Notes under the pieces: generated by a model | Seen by the model: only the letters and a program-made list of their open reading frames with translations | Database searches by the model: none | Told to the model about the DNA's origin: nothing | Source of the DNA: Pseudomonadota bacterium | GTDB lineage: Bacteria; Pseudomonadota; Gammaproteobacteria; Burkholderiales; Burkholderiaceae_C | DNA length: 64,000 nucleotides | Assembly: GCA_018242005.1 (NCBI GenBank) | Contig: JAFECU010000313.1 | Coordinates: forward strand, 1 to 64,000 | Direction of reading: 5' to 3' | Shown: positions 46,142-58,660 of the stretch, in pieces | Layout of the letters: every line of letters starts with the position of its first letter | Position numbering within the stretch: position 1 is the first letter of the stretch | Made by a program: the position numbers and the translations under genes

Positions 46142-46431
46142 GAAGTCTTGGTAGGTGAAGTGGATGTTGTGTCGGAGGGCCTGAGCCGCGAGAACAGACG
46201 CATGCCGCGCGGGAGCTCTTGCGGCACGGGATCATGCCCCCCCTCGCACCAGGGATGGCAACGCGCCAGGCGTCGCACCGTGAGATAGCTGCCCGCTGCG
46301 GCGCCGTGCTGCGCCAGCGCTTGCAAGGAGTACGCCGAGCAGGTGGGCTCGAAGCGGCAGGCGGAGCCCAGCCAGGGGCTGAGCAGCAGCCGGTAGCCGC
46401 GCACCAGCCCCATGAGCAGGCCGCGCATCAT
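46138..46431 (-). CDS. yidD: membrane protein insertion efficiency factor YidD
   Basis: The 97-residue product has the compact YidD/UPF0161 core: RGYRLLLSPWLGSACRFEPTCSAY, with Cys at both conserved places, then ARCHPWCEGGHDPVP. YidD is a small membrane-associated helper of YidC-dependent insertion. It overlaps rnpA upstream and yidC downstream by 4 bases each, a tightly coupled set. The C-terminal extension after PVP is longer than in E. coli. Confidence 0.95.
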   Translation of the reverse strand: MMRGLLMGLVRGYRLLLSPWLGSACRFEPTCSAYSLQALAQHGAAAGSYLTVRRLARCHPWCEGGHDPVPQELPRGMRLFSRLRPSDTTSTSPTKTS

Positions 46432-46898
46432 GGCGCGATTCCCGATGGCGCAGCCCCCGCTCGCGCGCTGCGCCGCTCGGCCGTGGCAAACAACTGCTGC
46501 AGCTCCTCGCGCACGGCGGTCTTCAACGCGTCGGACGTGGCGCTCACGAAATGCCTGCGGTCAAAGGCCGTGCGCAGGCGCACCACATGGGCGGCATGCG
46601 GCATGCGCGGCTCAAAGCCGGCGGCCACGGCATAGATCTGGCGCTTGATGGCGTTGCGCGTGACGGCGCGGCGTGCCCAGCGTTTGGGCACCATGGCGCC
46701 CAGCCAGGGGGCGGCCTGATACCCGCCACCAACGCCAAACAGGGCCTGCGACCCCCGCTCTGTCAGCGCGGGGTCGGGCCCTGCGGGTGCCACAGCGGCG
46801 GCAAACACCAGCCGGTGCAGCGCAAAGTGCGCCGTGCGCGAGACGGTGCCTCCCGCCATGGCAGCCTGGAACTGGGCGCGGGTTTTCAGCCGGTGCAT
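46428..46898 (-). CDS. rnpA: ribonuclease P protein component RnpA
   Basis: RnpA is the protein subunit of RNase P, which cuts the 5' leader from pre-tRNAs. The 156-residue basic protein has the RNR motif segment KRWARRAVTRNAIKRQIYAVA (about 71-91) and an N-terminal LKTRAQFQAAM. It is somewhat longer than the E. coli protein because of an extra loop (AAAVAPAGPDPALTERGSQ) and a C-terminal tail. It lies 39 bp after rpmH. Confidence 0.95.
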   Translation of the reverse strand: MHRLKTRAQFQAAMAGGTVSRTAHFALHRLVFAAAVAPAGPDPALTERGSQALFGVGGGYQAAPWLGAMVPKRWARRAVTRNAIKRQIYAVAAGFEPRMPHAAHVVRLRTAFDRRHFVSATSDALKTAVREELQQLFATAERRSARAGAAPSGIAP

Positions 46899-46937
46899 GA
46901 AAGCAGCGTCCCCGCTCGGGCTCCGAGCGGTGCGGCC

Positions 46938-47072
46938 TTAGACGGCCAGGCGCTTGCGACCCTTGGCGCGGCGGGCGTTGATGACGGCGCGGCCGCCCTT
47001 GGTCTTCATGCGCACGAGGAAGCCATGGGTGCGGGCGCGGCGGGTCTTGGAGGGCTGGTAAGTACGTTTCAT
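46938..47072 (-). CDS. rpmH: 50S ribosomal protein L34
   Basis: The 44-residue product [20 protein letters not shown]...KRLAV is a full-length L34. The open frame extends upstream but the conserved MKRTYQPSK start at 47072 fixes the beginning. It is the first gene of the rpmH-rnpA-yidD-yidC operon, with its promoter in the shared region toward dnaA. Confidence 0.98.
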   Translation of the reverse strand: MKRTYQPSKTRRARTHGFLVRMKTKGGRAVINARRAKGRKRLAV

Positions 47073-47355
47073 GTTCAATTCCTTGAGGGTTCGGTTACAG
47101 GCGCCGCTTCGATCGGCCGCGCCCGCCGGACTCGGCAAGCCCCCTGCAAATCCTGCAAAAAGCGCCCGCCCGGGCTTGATCACCCTGAACGCATTCAGGG
47201 AAACCGGCGATTATTGCAGGACGCATCAAGCCTGGCAATGCCCTGGGCAAAAATATCGCCGCGATGTCCGCCGCCAAGCTTGTGGATAACTCCTTGACAA
47301 GCTAGAATCGCCGGCCTTTCACCGTTCCTCCTATCCACAACTAGAACTTCCCGCA
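47073..47355. other. rpmH-dnaA intergenic region, candidate oriC
   Basis: This 283-bp stretch between divergent rpmH and dnaA has one perfect DnaA box in reverse orientation (TGTGGATAA at 47281-47289) and one near-perfect box (CTATCCACA at 47331-47339). Betaproteobacterial origins often lie here. No large AT-rich unwinding element or box cluster stands out, only a short AT-rich patch (GCAAAAATATC near 47250), so it may be only part of the origin or chiefly the dnaA control region. Confidence 0.55.
47280..47308 (+). promoter_or_regulatory. dnaA promoter overlapped by a DnaA box
   Basis: TTGTGG (47280-47285) and TAGAAT (47303-47308) are spaced by 17 bases and face dnaA. The perfect DnaA box covers the -35 element and a second box lies at 47331-47339, downstream of the likely start. 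Binding of DnaA would block this promoter, the classic autoregulatory design. An internal TTGACA is too close to TAGAAT to serve it. Confidence 0.6.
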
Positions 47356-48777
47356 ATGCACGAGGAACCTTCCCTTTCCGGCCGCCACCTGGACGGCGAC
47401 AGCGCCGCCCAGGGCCTGTGGCAGGCCTGCACCGAGCAGCTGGCACAAGACCTGCCCGAACAGCAGTTCAACACCTGGATCAAGCCCCTGGTGGCCCAGG
47501 TCGCCCCCGATCTCTCCAAGGTCACCCTGCTGGTGGCCAACCGCTTCAAGCTCGACTGGATCCGTGCCCAATATGCGGGACGCATCTCCGCCCTGCTGGA
47601 GGGCCTGTACGGTCAGCCAATTGCACTGGAGTTAGCGCTTGCTCAGCGGGAAACCGTTGCCAGGACTTACGTCAGGCCTGCGGCACCCAGTGCCGATGGG
47701 CCCTCCGCGGAGGCGCCAGCGGCAGTCGCGACCGATGAGGCGCCGGCTGGCGTCTTCCGCACGCGCCTGAACCCGGCACTGACCTTCGAGACCCTGGTGG
47801 AGGGTACGGCCAACCGCATGGCGCGCTCCGCCGCCATGCATGTGGCTGGCGCGCCGGGTCACCTGTACAACCCGCTGTTCATCTATGGCGGCGTGGGGCT
47901 GGGCAAGACCCATTTGATGCACGCGGTGGGCAACAAGCTGCTGGCCGACCGGCCCGATGCCAAGGTTCTCTACATCCACGCCGAGCAGTTCGTCTCGGAT
48001 GTGGTCAAGTCGTATCAAAGGCGGACCTTCGACGATTTCAAGGAGCGCTATCACTCGCTCGATCTGCTCCTGATCGACGACGTGCAGTTCTTCGCCAACA
48101 AGGATCGCACGCAGGAAGAGTTTTTCAACGCCTTCGAGGCGCTGCTGGCCAAGAAGAGCCATATCGTGATGACGTCGGACACCTATCCGAAGGGCCTGAC
48201 CAACATCCACGAGCGCCTGGTCTCGCGCTTCGATGCCGGCCTGACGGTGGCCATAGAGCCGCCCGAACTGGAGATGCGCGTGGCCATTCTCATCAACAAG
48301 GCGCGCGCGGAAAAGGCCGAGATGCCCGAGGAGGTGGCCTTCTTCGTCGCCAAGAACGTGCGCTCCAACGTGCGCGAGCTCGAAGGCGCGCTGCGCAAGA
48401 TCTTGGCCTATTCGCGTTTCAACCAGAAGGAGGTCTCGATCCAGCTGGCGCGCGAGGCGCTGCGCGACCTGCTCAGCATCCAGAACCGCCAGATCAGCGT
48501 GGAGAACATCCAGAAAACGGTGGCCGACTACTACAAGATCAAGGTTGCCGACATGTACAGCAAGAAGCGCCCGGCCAGCATTGCCCGCCCGCGCCAGATC
48601 GCCATGTACCTGGCCAAGGAGCTCACGCAGAAAAGCCTGCCCGAGATCGGCGAGCTGTTCGGCGGACGCGACCACACGACGGTGCTGCATGCGGTGCGCA
48701 AGATCGGCGCCGAGCGCCAGCAGCTGACCGAACTGAACCAGCAGCTGCATGTGCTGGAGCAAACCCTCAAGGGATGA
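47356..48777 (+). CDS. dnaA: chromosomal replication initiator DnaA
   Basis: DnaA binds its boxes at oriC, unwinds DNA and loads DnaB. The 473-residue protein has domain I ([25 protein letters not shown]), a variable Pro/Ala-rich linker (about 110-135), the AAA+ domain with Walker [10 protein letters not shown] (about 177-185), Walker [11 protein letters not shown] and the arginine-finger region, and domain IV with the DNA-reading motif [16 protein letters not shown]. The ATG stands shortly after the inferred promoter and boxes. Confidence 0.98.
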   Translation: MHEEPSLSGRHLDGDSAAQGLWQACTEQLAQDLPEQQFNTWIKPLVAQVAPDLSKVTLLVANRFKLDWIRAQYAGRISALLEGLYGQPIALELALAQRETVARTYVRPAAPSADGPSAEAPAAVATDEAPAGVFRTRLNPALTFETLVEGTANRMARSAAMHVAGAPGHLYNPLFIYGGVGLGKTHLMHAVGNKLLADRPDAKVLYIHAEQFVSDVVKSYQRRTFDDFKERYHSLDLLLIDDVQFFANKDRTQEEFFNAFEALLAKKSHIVMTSDTYPKGLTNIHERLVSRFDAGLTVAIEPPELEMRVAILINKARAEKAEMPEEVAFFVAKNVRSNVRELEGALRKILAYSRFNQKEVSIQLAREALRDLLSIQNRQISVENIQKTVADYYKIKVADMYSKKRPASIARPRQIAMYLAKELTQKSLPEIGELFGGRDHTTVLHAVRKIGAERQQLTELNQQLHVLEQTLKG

Positions 48778-48923
48778 CGCAGGGGGCGATGACAGCGTGA
48801 AAGCGCAGCGCCTCGCGGAAGCGAGCAAGTTCACAGGCAAAATGGCAGGTTTGACGGCCAGGGAGGGGCATTGCCCATGCCGCCGTCCGCGCACCCATCC
48901 AAAAATCACCAAAGGTTGACGAC

Positions 48924-50030
48924 ATGATTGTCCTGAAGGCCACACAAGACAAGGTTCTCGCCGTTCTGCAATCCGTGTCCGGCATCGTCGAGCGCCGGCA
49001 TACCCTGCCCATATTGGCCAATGTGCTGCTCCGCAAGACCGGCAACGCCATTCAGCTCACGACCAGCGACCTGGAGATTCAGATCCGAACCACGGCCGAG
49101 CTCGGCGGCGACACGGGCGACTTCACGACCACGGTGGGTGCGCGCAAGCTCATCGACATCTTGAAGACCATGCCCGCCGACCAGACGGTGAGCCTGGAAA
49201 ACAGCCAGTCCAAGCTGATCCTGAAGGGCGGAAAGAGCCGCTTCACACTGCAGACCCTGCCGGCCGAGGACTTCCCGCTGGTGCAGGAGGCCGCCAATTT
49301 CGGCCCCGCCTTCAGCGTGCCGCAAAAGACGCTCAAGACGCTGCTGTCCCAGGTGTCGTTCGCCATGGCGGTGCAGGACATCCGCTACTACCTCAACGGC
49401 ATCCTGTTCGTGGCCGAGGGCAAGACGCTGTCTCTGGTGGCCACCGACGGCCACCGCCTGGCGTTTTCCAGCGCCGAGCTGGACACCGAGGTGCCCAAGC
49501 AGGAGGTCATCCTGCCGCGCAAGACGGTGCTGGAGCTGCAGCGCCTGCTGTCCGACGCCGAGGGCGCGATCGAGATGCGCTTTGCCAACAACCAGGCCAA
49601 GTTCAGCTTTGGCGGCATGGAGTTCGTCACCAAGCTGGTGGAAGGCAAATTCCCCGACTACAACCGCGTCATCCCGCGCAACCACAACAACATCATCACC
49701 CTGGGCCGCGTGCCGCTGCTGGCCAGCCTGCAGCGCACGGCCATCATGACCACCGACAAGTTCAAGGGCGTGCGACTGAACATCGAGCCCGGAAGCCTGC
49801 GTGTGGCGTCCAACAACGCCGAGCAGGAAGAGGCGCAGGACGAGCTCGATATCGACTATGGCGGCGAGTGCATCGAGATCGGCTTCAACGTCACCTACCT
49901 CATCGACGTACTGGCCAACATGGGCCAGGACATGGTGCGACTGGAGATGTCCGACGGCAACAGCTCGGTCGTCTTCGGCCTGCCCGACAACCCGAACTTC
50001 AAGTACGTCGTGATGCCCATGCGCATTTGA
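48924..50030 (+). CDS. dnaN: DNA polymerase III beta sliding clamp
   Basis: DnaN forms the ring that tethers polymerase III to DNA. The 368-residue product has the three-fold clamp repeat with the family start MIVLKATQDKVLAVLQSVSGIVERRHTLPIL, the central DGHRLAFSSAEL and the C-terminal YVVMPMRI that lines the partner-binding pocket. It follows dnaA by 146 bp, a gap without clear DnaA boxes. Confidence 0.98.
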   Translation: MIVLKATQDKVLAVLQSVSGIVERRHTLPILANVLLRKTGNAIQLTTSDLEIQIRTTAELGGDTGDFTTTVGARKLIDILKTMPADQTVSLENSQSKLILKGGKSRFTLQTLPAEDFPLVQEAANFGPAFSVPQKTLKTLLSQVSFAMAVQDIRYYLNGILFVAEGKTLSLVATDGHRLAFSSAELDTEVPKQEVILPRKTVLELQRLLSDAEGAIEMRFANNQAKFSFGGMEFVTKLVEGKFPDYNRVIPRNHNNIITLGRVPLLASLQRTAIMTTDKFKGVRLNIEPGSLRVASNNAEQEEAQDELDIDYGGECIEIGFNVTYLIDVLANMGQDMVRLEMSDGNSSVVFGLPDNPNFKYVVMPMRI

Positions 50031-50036
50031 CGCTCC

Positions 50037-53061
<3,025 letters not shown>

Positions 53062-53065
53062 GACC

Positions 53066-54070
53066 ATGGACCTCGACGACCCTTACCACGAACTTGGCTT
53101 GGCACCGGGCTCCAGCGATGCCGAGGTGAAGGTTGCGTGGCGCCGCCTGTCTGCACGATGGCACCCGGATCGCAACGACAGCCCGCTTGCCCTGCGAAAG
53201 ATTCAGCGTATCAATCGGGCACTGGAAATGATCCGCAACGCCCGGAACGAACCAGAGGCTGAAACCGAAGATCCTGCCCCCGGTGCGGAAAAATCCACCG
53301 TCGAGCACACCATCAGCCTCACGCTTGAGGAGGTGGTGAGCGGTTGCGTCAGGGAAATTCGGGGTGAGGTCGTCGAAGACTGCGCCGAGTGCAACGGCAG
53401 CGGCCTGCAACTGCATGCTACTGAGTGCAGCGAATGCGGTGGCGCCGGCCACATCCGGCAGCATCTTTGGTTCGCCTGGGTCTCGTCCAAGGCCGAATGC
53501 ACAACCTGCCAGGGACAGGGGAAGACGCGCCAAAGCTGTACTGCCTGCGCGGCGAGCGGTAAGGCACCAGCGCGCAAGTACCGCTGCCGGGTGCCGGTCG
53601 CGCCTGGCGCGCGCGCTGGCGACCTGCTCGATGTCACAGCCCGGGTGCAAGGCAGTCGACGCCAGCATAAGCTGGCGCTGCGCGTGCGCGTGGAACTGCA
53701 GCCGCACGAGTTCTTCACGGCTGCAGCTGATGGGACCTTGAAGTGTGAGCTGCCCGTCGATGGTTTTGCATGGATGGCCAATCGCTGGATCGAGGTGCCA
53801 ACCCCTCGCGGGCTGCAGCAGATGAGGCTGCAGCGGACCCACTTGAACTACCGCATCAAAAACGCCGGCCTGCCGTGGACGAACGAGGCAGAGGCCGGGG
53901 ACTGCATCGTCACCGTCGTACCGCTGTTTCCGCAAGAGCTCAGCCAGGAACAAGAGTCAGCGATCGATCGGCTGGTGGCCAGCAACTCCGGGGCGGCCGG
54001 CACGTCGGCCGGTGATCGCATGGCGGCATGGACCCGGTTGGTGGACAACTGGCAGGATCGGCGCAGGTGA
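53066..54070 (+). CDS. DnaJ-like protein with J domain and zinc-finger cysteine motifs
   Basis: The 334-residue product has an N-terminal J domain (DPYHELGLAPGSSDAEVKVAWRR, with the HPD motif in ARWHPDRND at about 31-39) and four CxxCxGxG-like motifs (CAECNGSG, CSECGGAG, CTTCQGQG, CTACAASG). A C-terminal substrate-binding part follows. This is the DnaJ domain order, although no Gly/Phe-rich linker is seen and the fourth motif is degenerate. It should recruit Hsp70/DnaK. It is not next to dnaK, is less GC-rich than neighbours and lies between inverted repeats, so it is probably an acquired or accessory co-chaperone. Start ATG 53066 follows an upstream alternative at 53030. Confidence 0.85.
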   Translation: MDLDDPYHELGLAPGSSDAEVKVAWRRLSARWHPDRNDSPLALRKIQRINRALEMIRNARNEPEAETEDPAPGAEKSTVEHTISLTLEEVVSGCVREIRGEVVEDCAECNGSGLQLHATECSECGGAGHIRQHLWFAWVSSKAECTTCQGQGKTRQSCTACAASGKAPARKYRCRVPVAPGARAGDLLDVTARVQGSRRQHKLALRVRVELQPHEFFTAAADGTLKCELPVDGFAWMANRWIEVPTPRGLQQMRLQRTHLNYRIKNAGLPWTNEAEAGDCIVTVVPLFPQELSQEQESAIDRLVASNSGAAGTSAGDRMAAWTRLVDNWQDRRR

Positions 54071-54373
54071 GATCACCGACCCCGATGGCCACCGGCTTGG
54101 TCGACTGATGGTGGCCACAAAGCTAAGAACGCCACTGTTCGGCGGCAAGGTCATCCTGTCATGGTGTCCATGGGCGACGTGGCCTGAAACCGGATGTATG
54201 TGGCGAGGCTGCCGGCCAGTGCATAGGAAAGTCTCAACTTATGGTTCCAGTGACTTCCTAAATTATTGATTTTTAAGGGGAATGGATTTCACATTTTGCT
54301 TCTCGCCACACCTGTAGTGGCCTGCGCTTGGCTTGCCGCCAAAGCGCTGGCGTCCGATTGGGCGTGAAGGTGT
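54071..54373. other. non-coding gap with AT-rich patch
   Basis: I see no convincing gene. The first part still has coding-like composition but is broken by stops. The right inverted repeat of the proposed element is at 54226-54250. After it comes an AT-rich stretch around CTAAATTATTGATTTTTAAG (54257-54276), unlike the surrounding GC-rich DNA, then mixed sequence up to the stop of the convergent DapA-family gene. Confidence 0.5.
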
Positions 54374-55303
54374 CTATTTCGCCCAGCGCAGCACCAGAGG
54401 GTCGAGCCGGCGCGCGATGTCCAGCAGCTGGCGCCGCACCTCGGGGTGCATGGGCGGCCAGGGCGAGCGCGGTGCGTCGCAGGCGATCACGCCGCCCTCC
54501 TTCATCAGCGCCTTGGCGGTGAGAAAGCCCCCCTGGCGGTTCTCGTGGTTGATCAGGGGCAGCCAGCGCTGGTACTGCTCAAAGGCCCGATCCTTGTCGC
54601 CCGCGCGATGCGCCTCGATGATGGGGCGGATGCCGTCGGCGAAGGCGCCGCCGGTCATGGCGCCCGTGGCGCCGGCCTCCAGGTCGGCCAGCAGGGTGAT
54701 GGCCTCCTCGCCGTCCCAGGGGCCCTCGATGGCCTCGCCGCCCAGGGCGATGAGCTCGCGCAGCTTGTTGGCGGCGCCGGCGGTTTCCATCTTGAAGTAG
54801 CTGACCTGCTCGATCTCCTGGGCCATGCGGGCCAGGAAGGCGGGCGACAGCGGCGTGCCGGCGGCCGGCGCGTCCTGGATCATGATGGGAATGTCGATCG
54901 CGTCGGACACGCCCTGGAAGAAGGCGCGCACCTGGGCCTCGCCAAAGCGGAAGGTGGCGCCGTGGTAGGGCGGCATGATCATGACCATGGCCGCGCCCAT
55001 GTCCTGTGCGCGCCTGCTGCGTTCGGCGCAGACCCTTGTGCTGGTGTGCGTGGTGGTCACGATCACAGGCACGCGGCCGGCCAGATGTTCCAGGCAGGCG
55101 CGCGTGAGGGTTTCGCGCTCCTCGTCGGAGACCAGGAACTGCTCGGAGAAGTTGGCCAGCAGGCACAGGCCGTCCACGCCCGAGTCGATCATGAAGTCCA
55201 GGCAGCGCATCTGGCTGGCCAGGTCCAGCGTGCCATCCTCGTGGAAGGTGGTGGGCACGACGGGGAAGATGCCGCGGTAGCGCGGGTTGGAAAGTCCGGG
55301 CAT
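54374..55303 (-). CDS. DapA/N-acetylneuraminate lyase superfamily aldolase or dehydratase
   Basis: The 309-residue protein has the class I aldolase barrel of the DHDPS/NAL superfamily: RGIFPVVPTTFHEDGTLDL, GVDGLCLLANFSEQFLVSDEE in place of the usual GTTGE-type loop, VIVTTTHTST and the Schiff-base Lys in VSYFKMETAGA (about 169). Members act on 2-keto-3-deoxy sugar acids as well as on dihydrodipicolinate precursors. The altered phosphate-loop-like motif and the dehydratase neighbour suggest a 2-keto-3-deoxy sugar acid substrate. It is the last gene of a four-gene minus-strand cluster. Confidence 0.85.
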   Translation of the reverse strand: MPGLSNPRYRGIFPVVPTTFHEDGTLDLASQMRCLDFMIDSGVDGLCLLANFSEQFLVSDEERETLTRACLEHLAGRVPVIVTTTHTSTRVCAERSRRAQDMGAAMVMIMPPYHGATFRFGEAQVRAFFQGVSDAIDIPIMIQDAPAAGTPLSPAFLARMAQEIEQVSYFKMETAGAANKLRELIALGGEAIEGPWDGEEAITLLADLEAGATGAMTGGAFADGIRPIIEAHRAGDKDRAFEQYQRWLPLINHENRQGGFLTAKALMKEGGVIACDAPRSPWPPMHPEVRRQLLDIARRLDPLVLRWAK

Positions 55304-55315
55304 GGCTGCTGCTCC

Positions 55316-56488
55316 CTACTCGATGATGTGGAACTGATCCAGGTACTCGGTCTTGAGCGACAGGCCCAGGCCAGGCACATCGTCCCTGAGCTGCAGGAAG
55401 CCGTTCTCCGCAATCGGCTCGCCGTCGAAGATGTACCAGAACAGCTCGTTGCCCACCTCCACGTCGAAGATCGGGAAGTACTCGGCCATGGGCGAGGCCA
55501 GCGTGCTCATGGTCAGGTGGTAGTTGTGCATCTGGCCGGCGTGCGGGATCACGGGCACGCTGTAGGCCTCGCACAGGGCGTTGATCTTGTGCGCGGCCGT
55601 GATGCCGCCCACGCGGTTGGTGTCGTACTGCACCACGCTCACGGCCTTCTTGTCCAAGAGCTGCTTGAAGCCGTAGAGGCTGAATTCATGCTCGCCGCCC
55701 GAGATCGGGATGGTGCCCCTGGCGTTGAGCTCGGCATAGCCGTCGATGTCGTCGGCGATCACCGGCTCCTCCAGCCAGCGCGGCTCGAACTTGGCGAGTT
55801 TGGGCAGCATGCGCTTGGCGTACTCCAGGTTCCAGCCCATGTAGCACTCGAGCATCAGGTCGGTGTCGTAGCCTATGACCTCGCGCACGGCCTCGACCGA
55901 CTTCAGGTTCTCCTTCACGCCATCCTGCAGATGGGCCGGGCCGTAACCGAAGCGCATCTTGAAGGCCTTGAAGCCCTGGTCCAGGAACTTCTGCGCCTCC
56001 TCCTGCATTTCCTTGAGGTCGGTGCGGTAGAGCTTGGAGTAGTAGCAGGGGATCTTTTCCTTGGTGCGCCCGCCCAGCAGCTTGAACACCGGTTTGTTCA
56101 CGCTCTTGCCCAGGATGTCCCAGATCGCCAGGTCAACGGCCGAGATCGCGGCCATGGTCACGCCCTTGCGGCCCCAGGCATGGGTGCTGCGGTACATGCG
56201 CTGCCACAGGTATTCGTAGTCCCAGGGGTCCTGCCCTATGACCAGCGGCGCCAGGTATTCGTCGATGATGGCCTTGGCGATCTTCGGCGCCAGCGCCACG
56301 TTGCCCAGGCCGACGATGCCGTCGTCGGTCTCGATCTCGACCACCGTCCACGAATGGAAGCGGAAGGTGCTCATGGTCTCGGTCTTGGAGTAGACGAGAT
56401 CCATGGCGTTGGAGCAGAAATTGCCCTGGGGCGGAACGGTCTTGCCCTTCCATTCGTAGACGCGGGCACGGACGGATTTGATTTTCAT
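55316..56488 (-). CDS. enolase-superfamily sugar-acid dehydratase (RhmD-like)
   Basis: The 390-residue protein belongs to the mandelate racemase/muconate lactonizing group and most resembles L-rhamnonate dehydratases: [29 protein letters not shown] where RhmD has its KxPxxWGP catalytic patch, metal ligands in [17 protein letters not shown] and ISGGEHE, and a late His motif [11 protein letters not shown]. The first metal ligand, normally Asp, is Glu here. It probably dehydrates an aldonate to a 2-keto-3-deoxy acid, which the neighbouring DapA-family enzyme can split. Twelve bases separate the two genes. Confidence 0.88.
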   Translation of the reverse strand: MKIKSVRARVYEWKGKTVPPQGNFCSNAMDLVYSKTETMSTFRFHSWTVVEIETDDGIVGLGNVALAPKIAKAIIDEYLAPLVIGQDPWDYEYLWQRMYRSTHAWGRKGVTMAAISAVDLAIWDILGKSVNKPVFKLLGGRTKEKIPCYYSKLYRTDLKEMQEEAQKFLDQGFKAFKMRFGYGPAHLQDGVKENLKSVEAVREVIGYDTDLMLECYMGWNLEYAKRMLPKLAKFEPRWLEEPVIADDIDGYAELNARGTIPISGGEHEFSLYGFKQLLDKKAVSVVQYDTNRVGGITAAHKINALCEAYSVPVIPHAGQMHNYHLTMSTLASPMAEYFPIFDVEVGNELFWYIFDGEPIAENGFLQLRDDVPGLGLSLKTEYLDQFHIIE

Positions 56489-56517
56489 GAGAGCCTCGAA
56501 GAAATGCGTGGAAGGAA

Positions 56518-57567
56518 TCAGGCGGTGGTCAACGCCGGGTCGGCGCGATGGGCCGCCCCCATGCGGCAGGCGATGAGAAACGCCTGCCAGGTGGCCTCGA
56601 CGTTTGCGCGGCCTTGGCCCGCGATGTCGTAGGCCGTGCCGTGGGCCGGCGTGGTGATGGGTATCGGCAGGCCCCCTTGCACCGTGACGCCGCGCGAGAA
56701 GCCCAGCAGCTTGATCGCGATCTGGCCCTGGTCGTGGTACATGGTGACGATGGCCTGGTACTCGCCGGCCTGGGCCTTCAAAAAGATCGTGTCGGCCGGA
56801 AAGGGGCCATGAAACGGCGCCTCGCTAGGCCAGTCGCGCGCCTGCAGCGCGCGCACGGCCGGCTCGATGATGTCGATCTCCTCGCGCCCGCAGGTGCCAC
56901 CGTCGCCGTTGTGCGGGTTGAAGCCGGCGATCGCCACCTTGGGCGCCGGCATGCCGCTGGCGCGCAGTGCCTGGTAGATCAGCTCGGCCGCCTGGGTGAT
57001 GCGCTCCTGGCTCAGGTAGCTGGCCACGTCCCTGAGCGGCACATGGGACGAGATGCGCGAGGTCCATAGATCGCCCAGCGTGTTGAACTCGCAGAAGTAG
57101 CCCGTCACGCCCAGGTATTCGGCGAAGTGGTGCAGCTCGTCTTCGTGCTTGAGGCCGCCCATCTTCATGGCCTGCTTGTTCAGGGGCGCGAAGCAGATGG
57201 CGTCGATGTCGCCGGCCAGGGCCGCATCCATGCACAGGTTCAGCACCTGCAGCACGGATCGCCCGCCGGCCGCGCCCACCTGCCCCTGTTGCACGTTGGC
57301 GGCGGCAATGCTGTCCACGGCCAGAAAGGCCGGGCGCCGTGTGTCGGCGCGTGCGCGCACCGCGGCCAGGCCGTCCACGGCATCGGTGGCCACCTGCACG
57401 CCGGCGATGCGCTGGCCCTGCTGCCAGAGCCAGGCGTCACCGATCAGCACGACGTTGGCGTGGCGCACGGCCTCGGGTTTGGCCAGCAGGCGCGCGATCA
57501 GCTCGGCGCCGATGCCGGCGGGGTCGCCCAGGGTCAGGGCGACGACGGGAAGGGCGGTGTTGGACAT
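56518..57567 (-). CDS. PdxA/PdxA2-family 4-phosphate dehydrogenase
   Basis: The 349-residue NAD-dependent enzyme has the PdxA motifs: [13 protein letters not shown] at the N-terminus and metal-binding His in [12 protein letters not shown] (about 175), [11 protein letters not shown] (about 220) and [14 protein letters not shown] (about 276). Outside vitamin B6 synthesis, PdxA2 forms oxidise erythronate or threonate 4-phosphate in sugar-acid catabolism. Being inside a sugar-acid cluster, this copy is more likely catabolic. No DUF1537 kinase, the usual PdxA2 partner, is in view, which leaves the substrate open. Confidence 0.85.
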   Translation of the reverse strand: MSNTALPVVALTLGDPAGIGAELIARLLAKPEAVRHANVVLIGDAWLWQQGQRIAGVQVATDAVDGLAAVRARADTRRPAFLAVDSIAAANVQQGQVGAAGGRSVLQVLNLCMDAALAGDIDAICFAPLNKQAMKMGGLKHEDELHHFAEYLGVTGYFCEFNTLGDLWTSRISSHVPLRDVASYLSQERITQAAELIYQALRASGMPAPKVAIAGFNPHNGDGGTCGREEIDIIEPAVRALQARDWPSEAPFHGPFPADTIFLKAQAGEYQAIVTMYHDQGQIAIKLLGFSRGVTVQGGLPIPITTPAHGTAYDIAGQGRANVEATWQAFLIACRMGAAHRADPALTTA

Positions 57568-57570
57568 GGC

Positions 57571-58554
57571 TTACTGGTCCAGCCGGATGTTGTTCTTGCG
57601 GATGATGTCGCCGAAGCGCTGGTATTCGGCCATGTGGAAGGCCGCGAACTCGGCCTGCGACATGGGACGCAGCTCGGCGCCCACGGCGTCCAGGCGGGTC
57701 TTGGTCTCGGGCATGGCGATGACCTTGTTGACCTCGTCATGCACCTTCTGCACCACGGCCTTGGGCGTGGAGGCCGGCATGTAGATGCCATACCATGCGC
57801 TGATCTCCACGGCCGGCAGGCCGGCCTCGGCCATGGTGGGTACCTGGGGCAGCTGCGGGTTGCGCTGGGGGCTGGTGACAGCCAGCGCGCGCAGCTTGCC
57901 GGCCTTGATCTGGCCGATGACCGAGGGCATGGTGTCAAAGCTCATCTGCACCTGGCCGCTTACCAGGTCCACCAGCGCCGCGGCACTGCCCTTGTAGGGC
58001 ACATGGGTGATCTGGATGCCGGCAGCGTCCTTGAACATTTCGGCCGCGATATGTTGCGTGCTGCCCGTGCCGCTGCTGGCAAAGTTGATCTGGCCGGGGT
58101 TCTTCTTGGCCAGGGCCACCAGCTCCGCCACCGACTGCGCGGGCACCGAGTTGCCCACCACCAGCACATTCGGCACCGAACCGACGAAGGCCACGGGCAC
58201 CAGGTCCTTGTTGTTGTCGTAACCCAGCTTGAGCAGGTGCGGCGCGATGGCATGGGCCGTGACCACGCCCATGACCATGGTGTGGCCGTCGGTGGACTTT
58301 GCCGTCACGTCCGCGGCCAGGGTGTTGGACACGCCAGGGCGGTTTTCCACCAGCACGGGCTGCTTGAGCAGTGGCGCCAGGCGATCGGCCACGGCGCGCG
58401 CCATCACGTCGGTGCCGCCGCCGGGCGCCGCGCCCACCAGCATGTGCACGGGCTTGCTGGGCCAGTTGGCCCCATCCTGGGCCTGGGCCTGCCAGGGCAG
58501 CAGGCCGGCTGCGAGAACGGTAGCCAGAGAGAGAGCGAGAGCGCGTCTTTGCAT
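57571..58554 (-). CDS. Bug-family tripartite tricarboxylate transporter binding protein
   Basis: The 327-residue product has a signal peptide (MQRRALALSLATVLAAGLLPWQAQA) and the Bug/TctC fold with WPSKPVHMLVGAAPGGGTDVMARAVADRL, VENRPGVSNTLAADV and VPYKGSAAALVDLVSGQVQM. Such orphan binding proteins are very abundant in Burkholderiales and pair with TctAB-like membrane subunits, absent here. It is the first gene of the sugar-acid cluster and stands three bases from the PdxA2-like gene, so it probably binds the cluster's substrate. Confidence 0.92.
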   Translation of the reverse strand: MQRRALALSLATVLAAGLLPWQAQAQDGANWPSKPVHMLVGAAPGGGTDVMARAVADRLAPLLKQPVLVENRPGVSNTLAADVTAKSTDGHTMVMGVVTAHAIAPHLLKLGYDNNKDLVPVAFVGSVPNVLVVGNSVPAQSVAELVALAKKNPGQINFASSGTGSTQHIAAEMFKDAAGIQITHVPYKGSAAALVDLVSGQVQMSFDTMPSVIGQIKAGKLRALAVTSPQRNPQLPQVPTMAEAGLPAVEISAWYGIYMPASTPKAVVQKVHDEVNKVIAMPETKTRLDAVGAELRPMSQAEFAAFHMAEYQRFGDIIRKNNIRLDQ

Positions 58555-58624
58555 GGTTGCCTCCTTTAATGGGTATGGGGGCGCATCGTAGGCAGGGGTT
58601 TGATACGTGTAAACTGAAAATTCC

Positions 58625-58634
58625 TGATTAATCA
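58625..58634. promoter_or_regulatory. candidate LysR operator in the divergent Bug/lysR gap
   Basis: TGATTAATCA is a perfect 10-bp palindrome in the 106-bp gap between the Bug gene and the divergent LysR gene, embedded in an otherwise AT-rich patch. LysR proteins bind such partial dyads between divergent genes. Assignment is by position. Confidence 0.45.
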
Positions 58635-58660
58635 ATAGCCTGGGGTAATCAAAACCGGCC

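Noticed and set aside
54080-54270. Possible insertion-sequence remnant after the J-domain gene
   Set aside because: Short frames here show no transposase motif; only the inverted-repeat end was kept.
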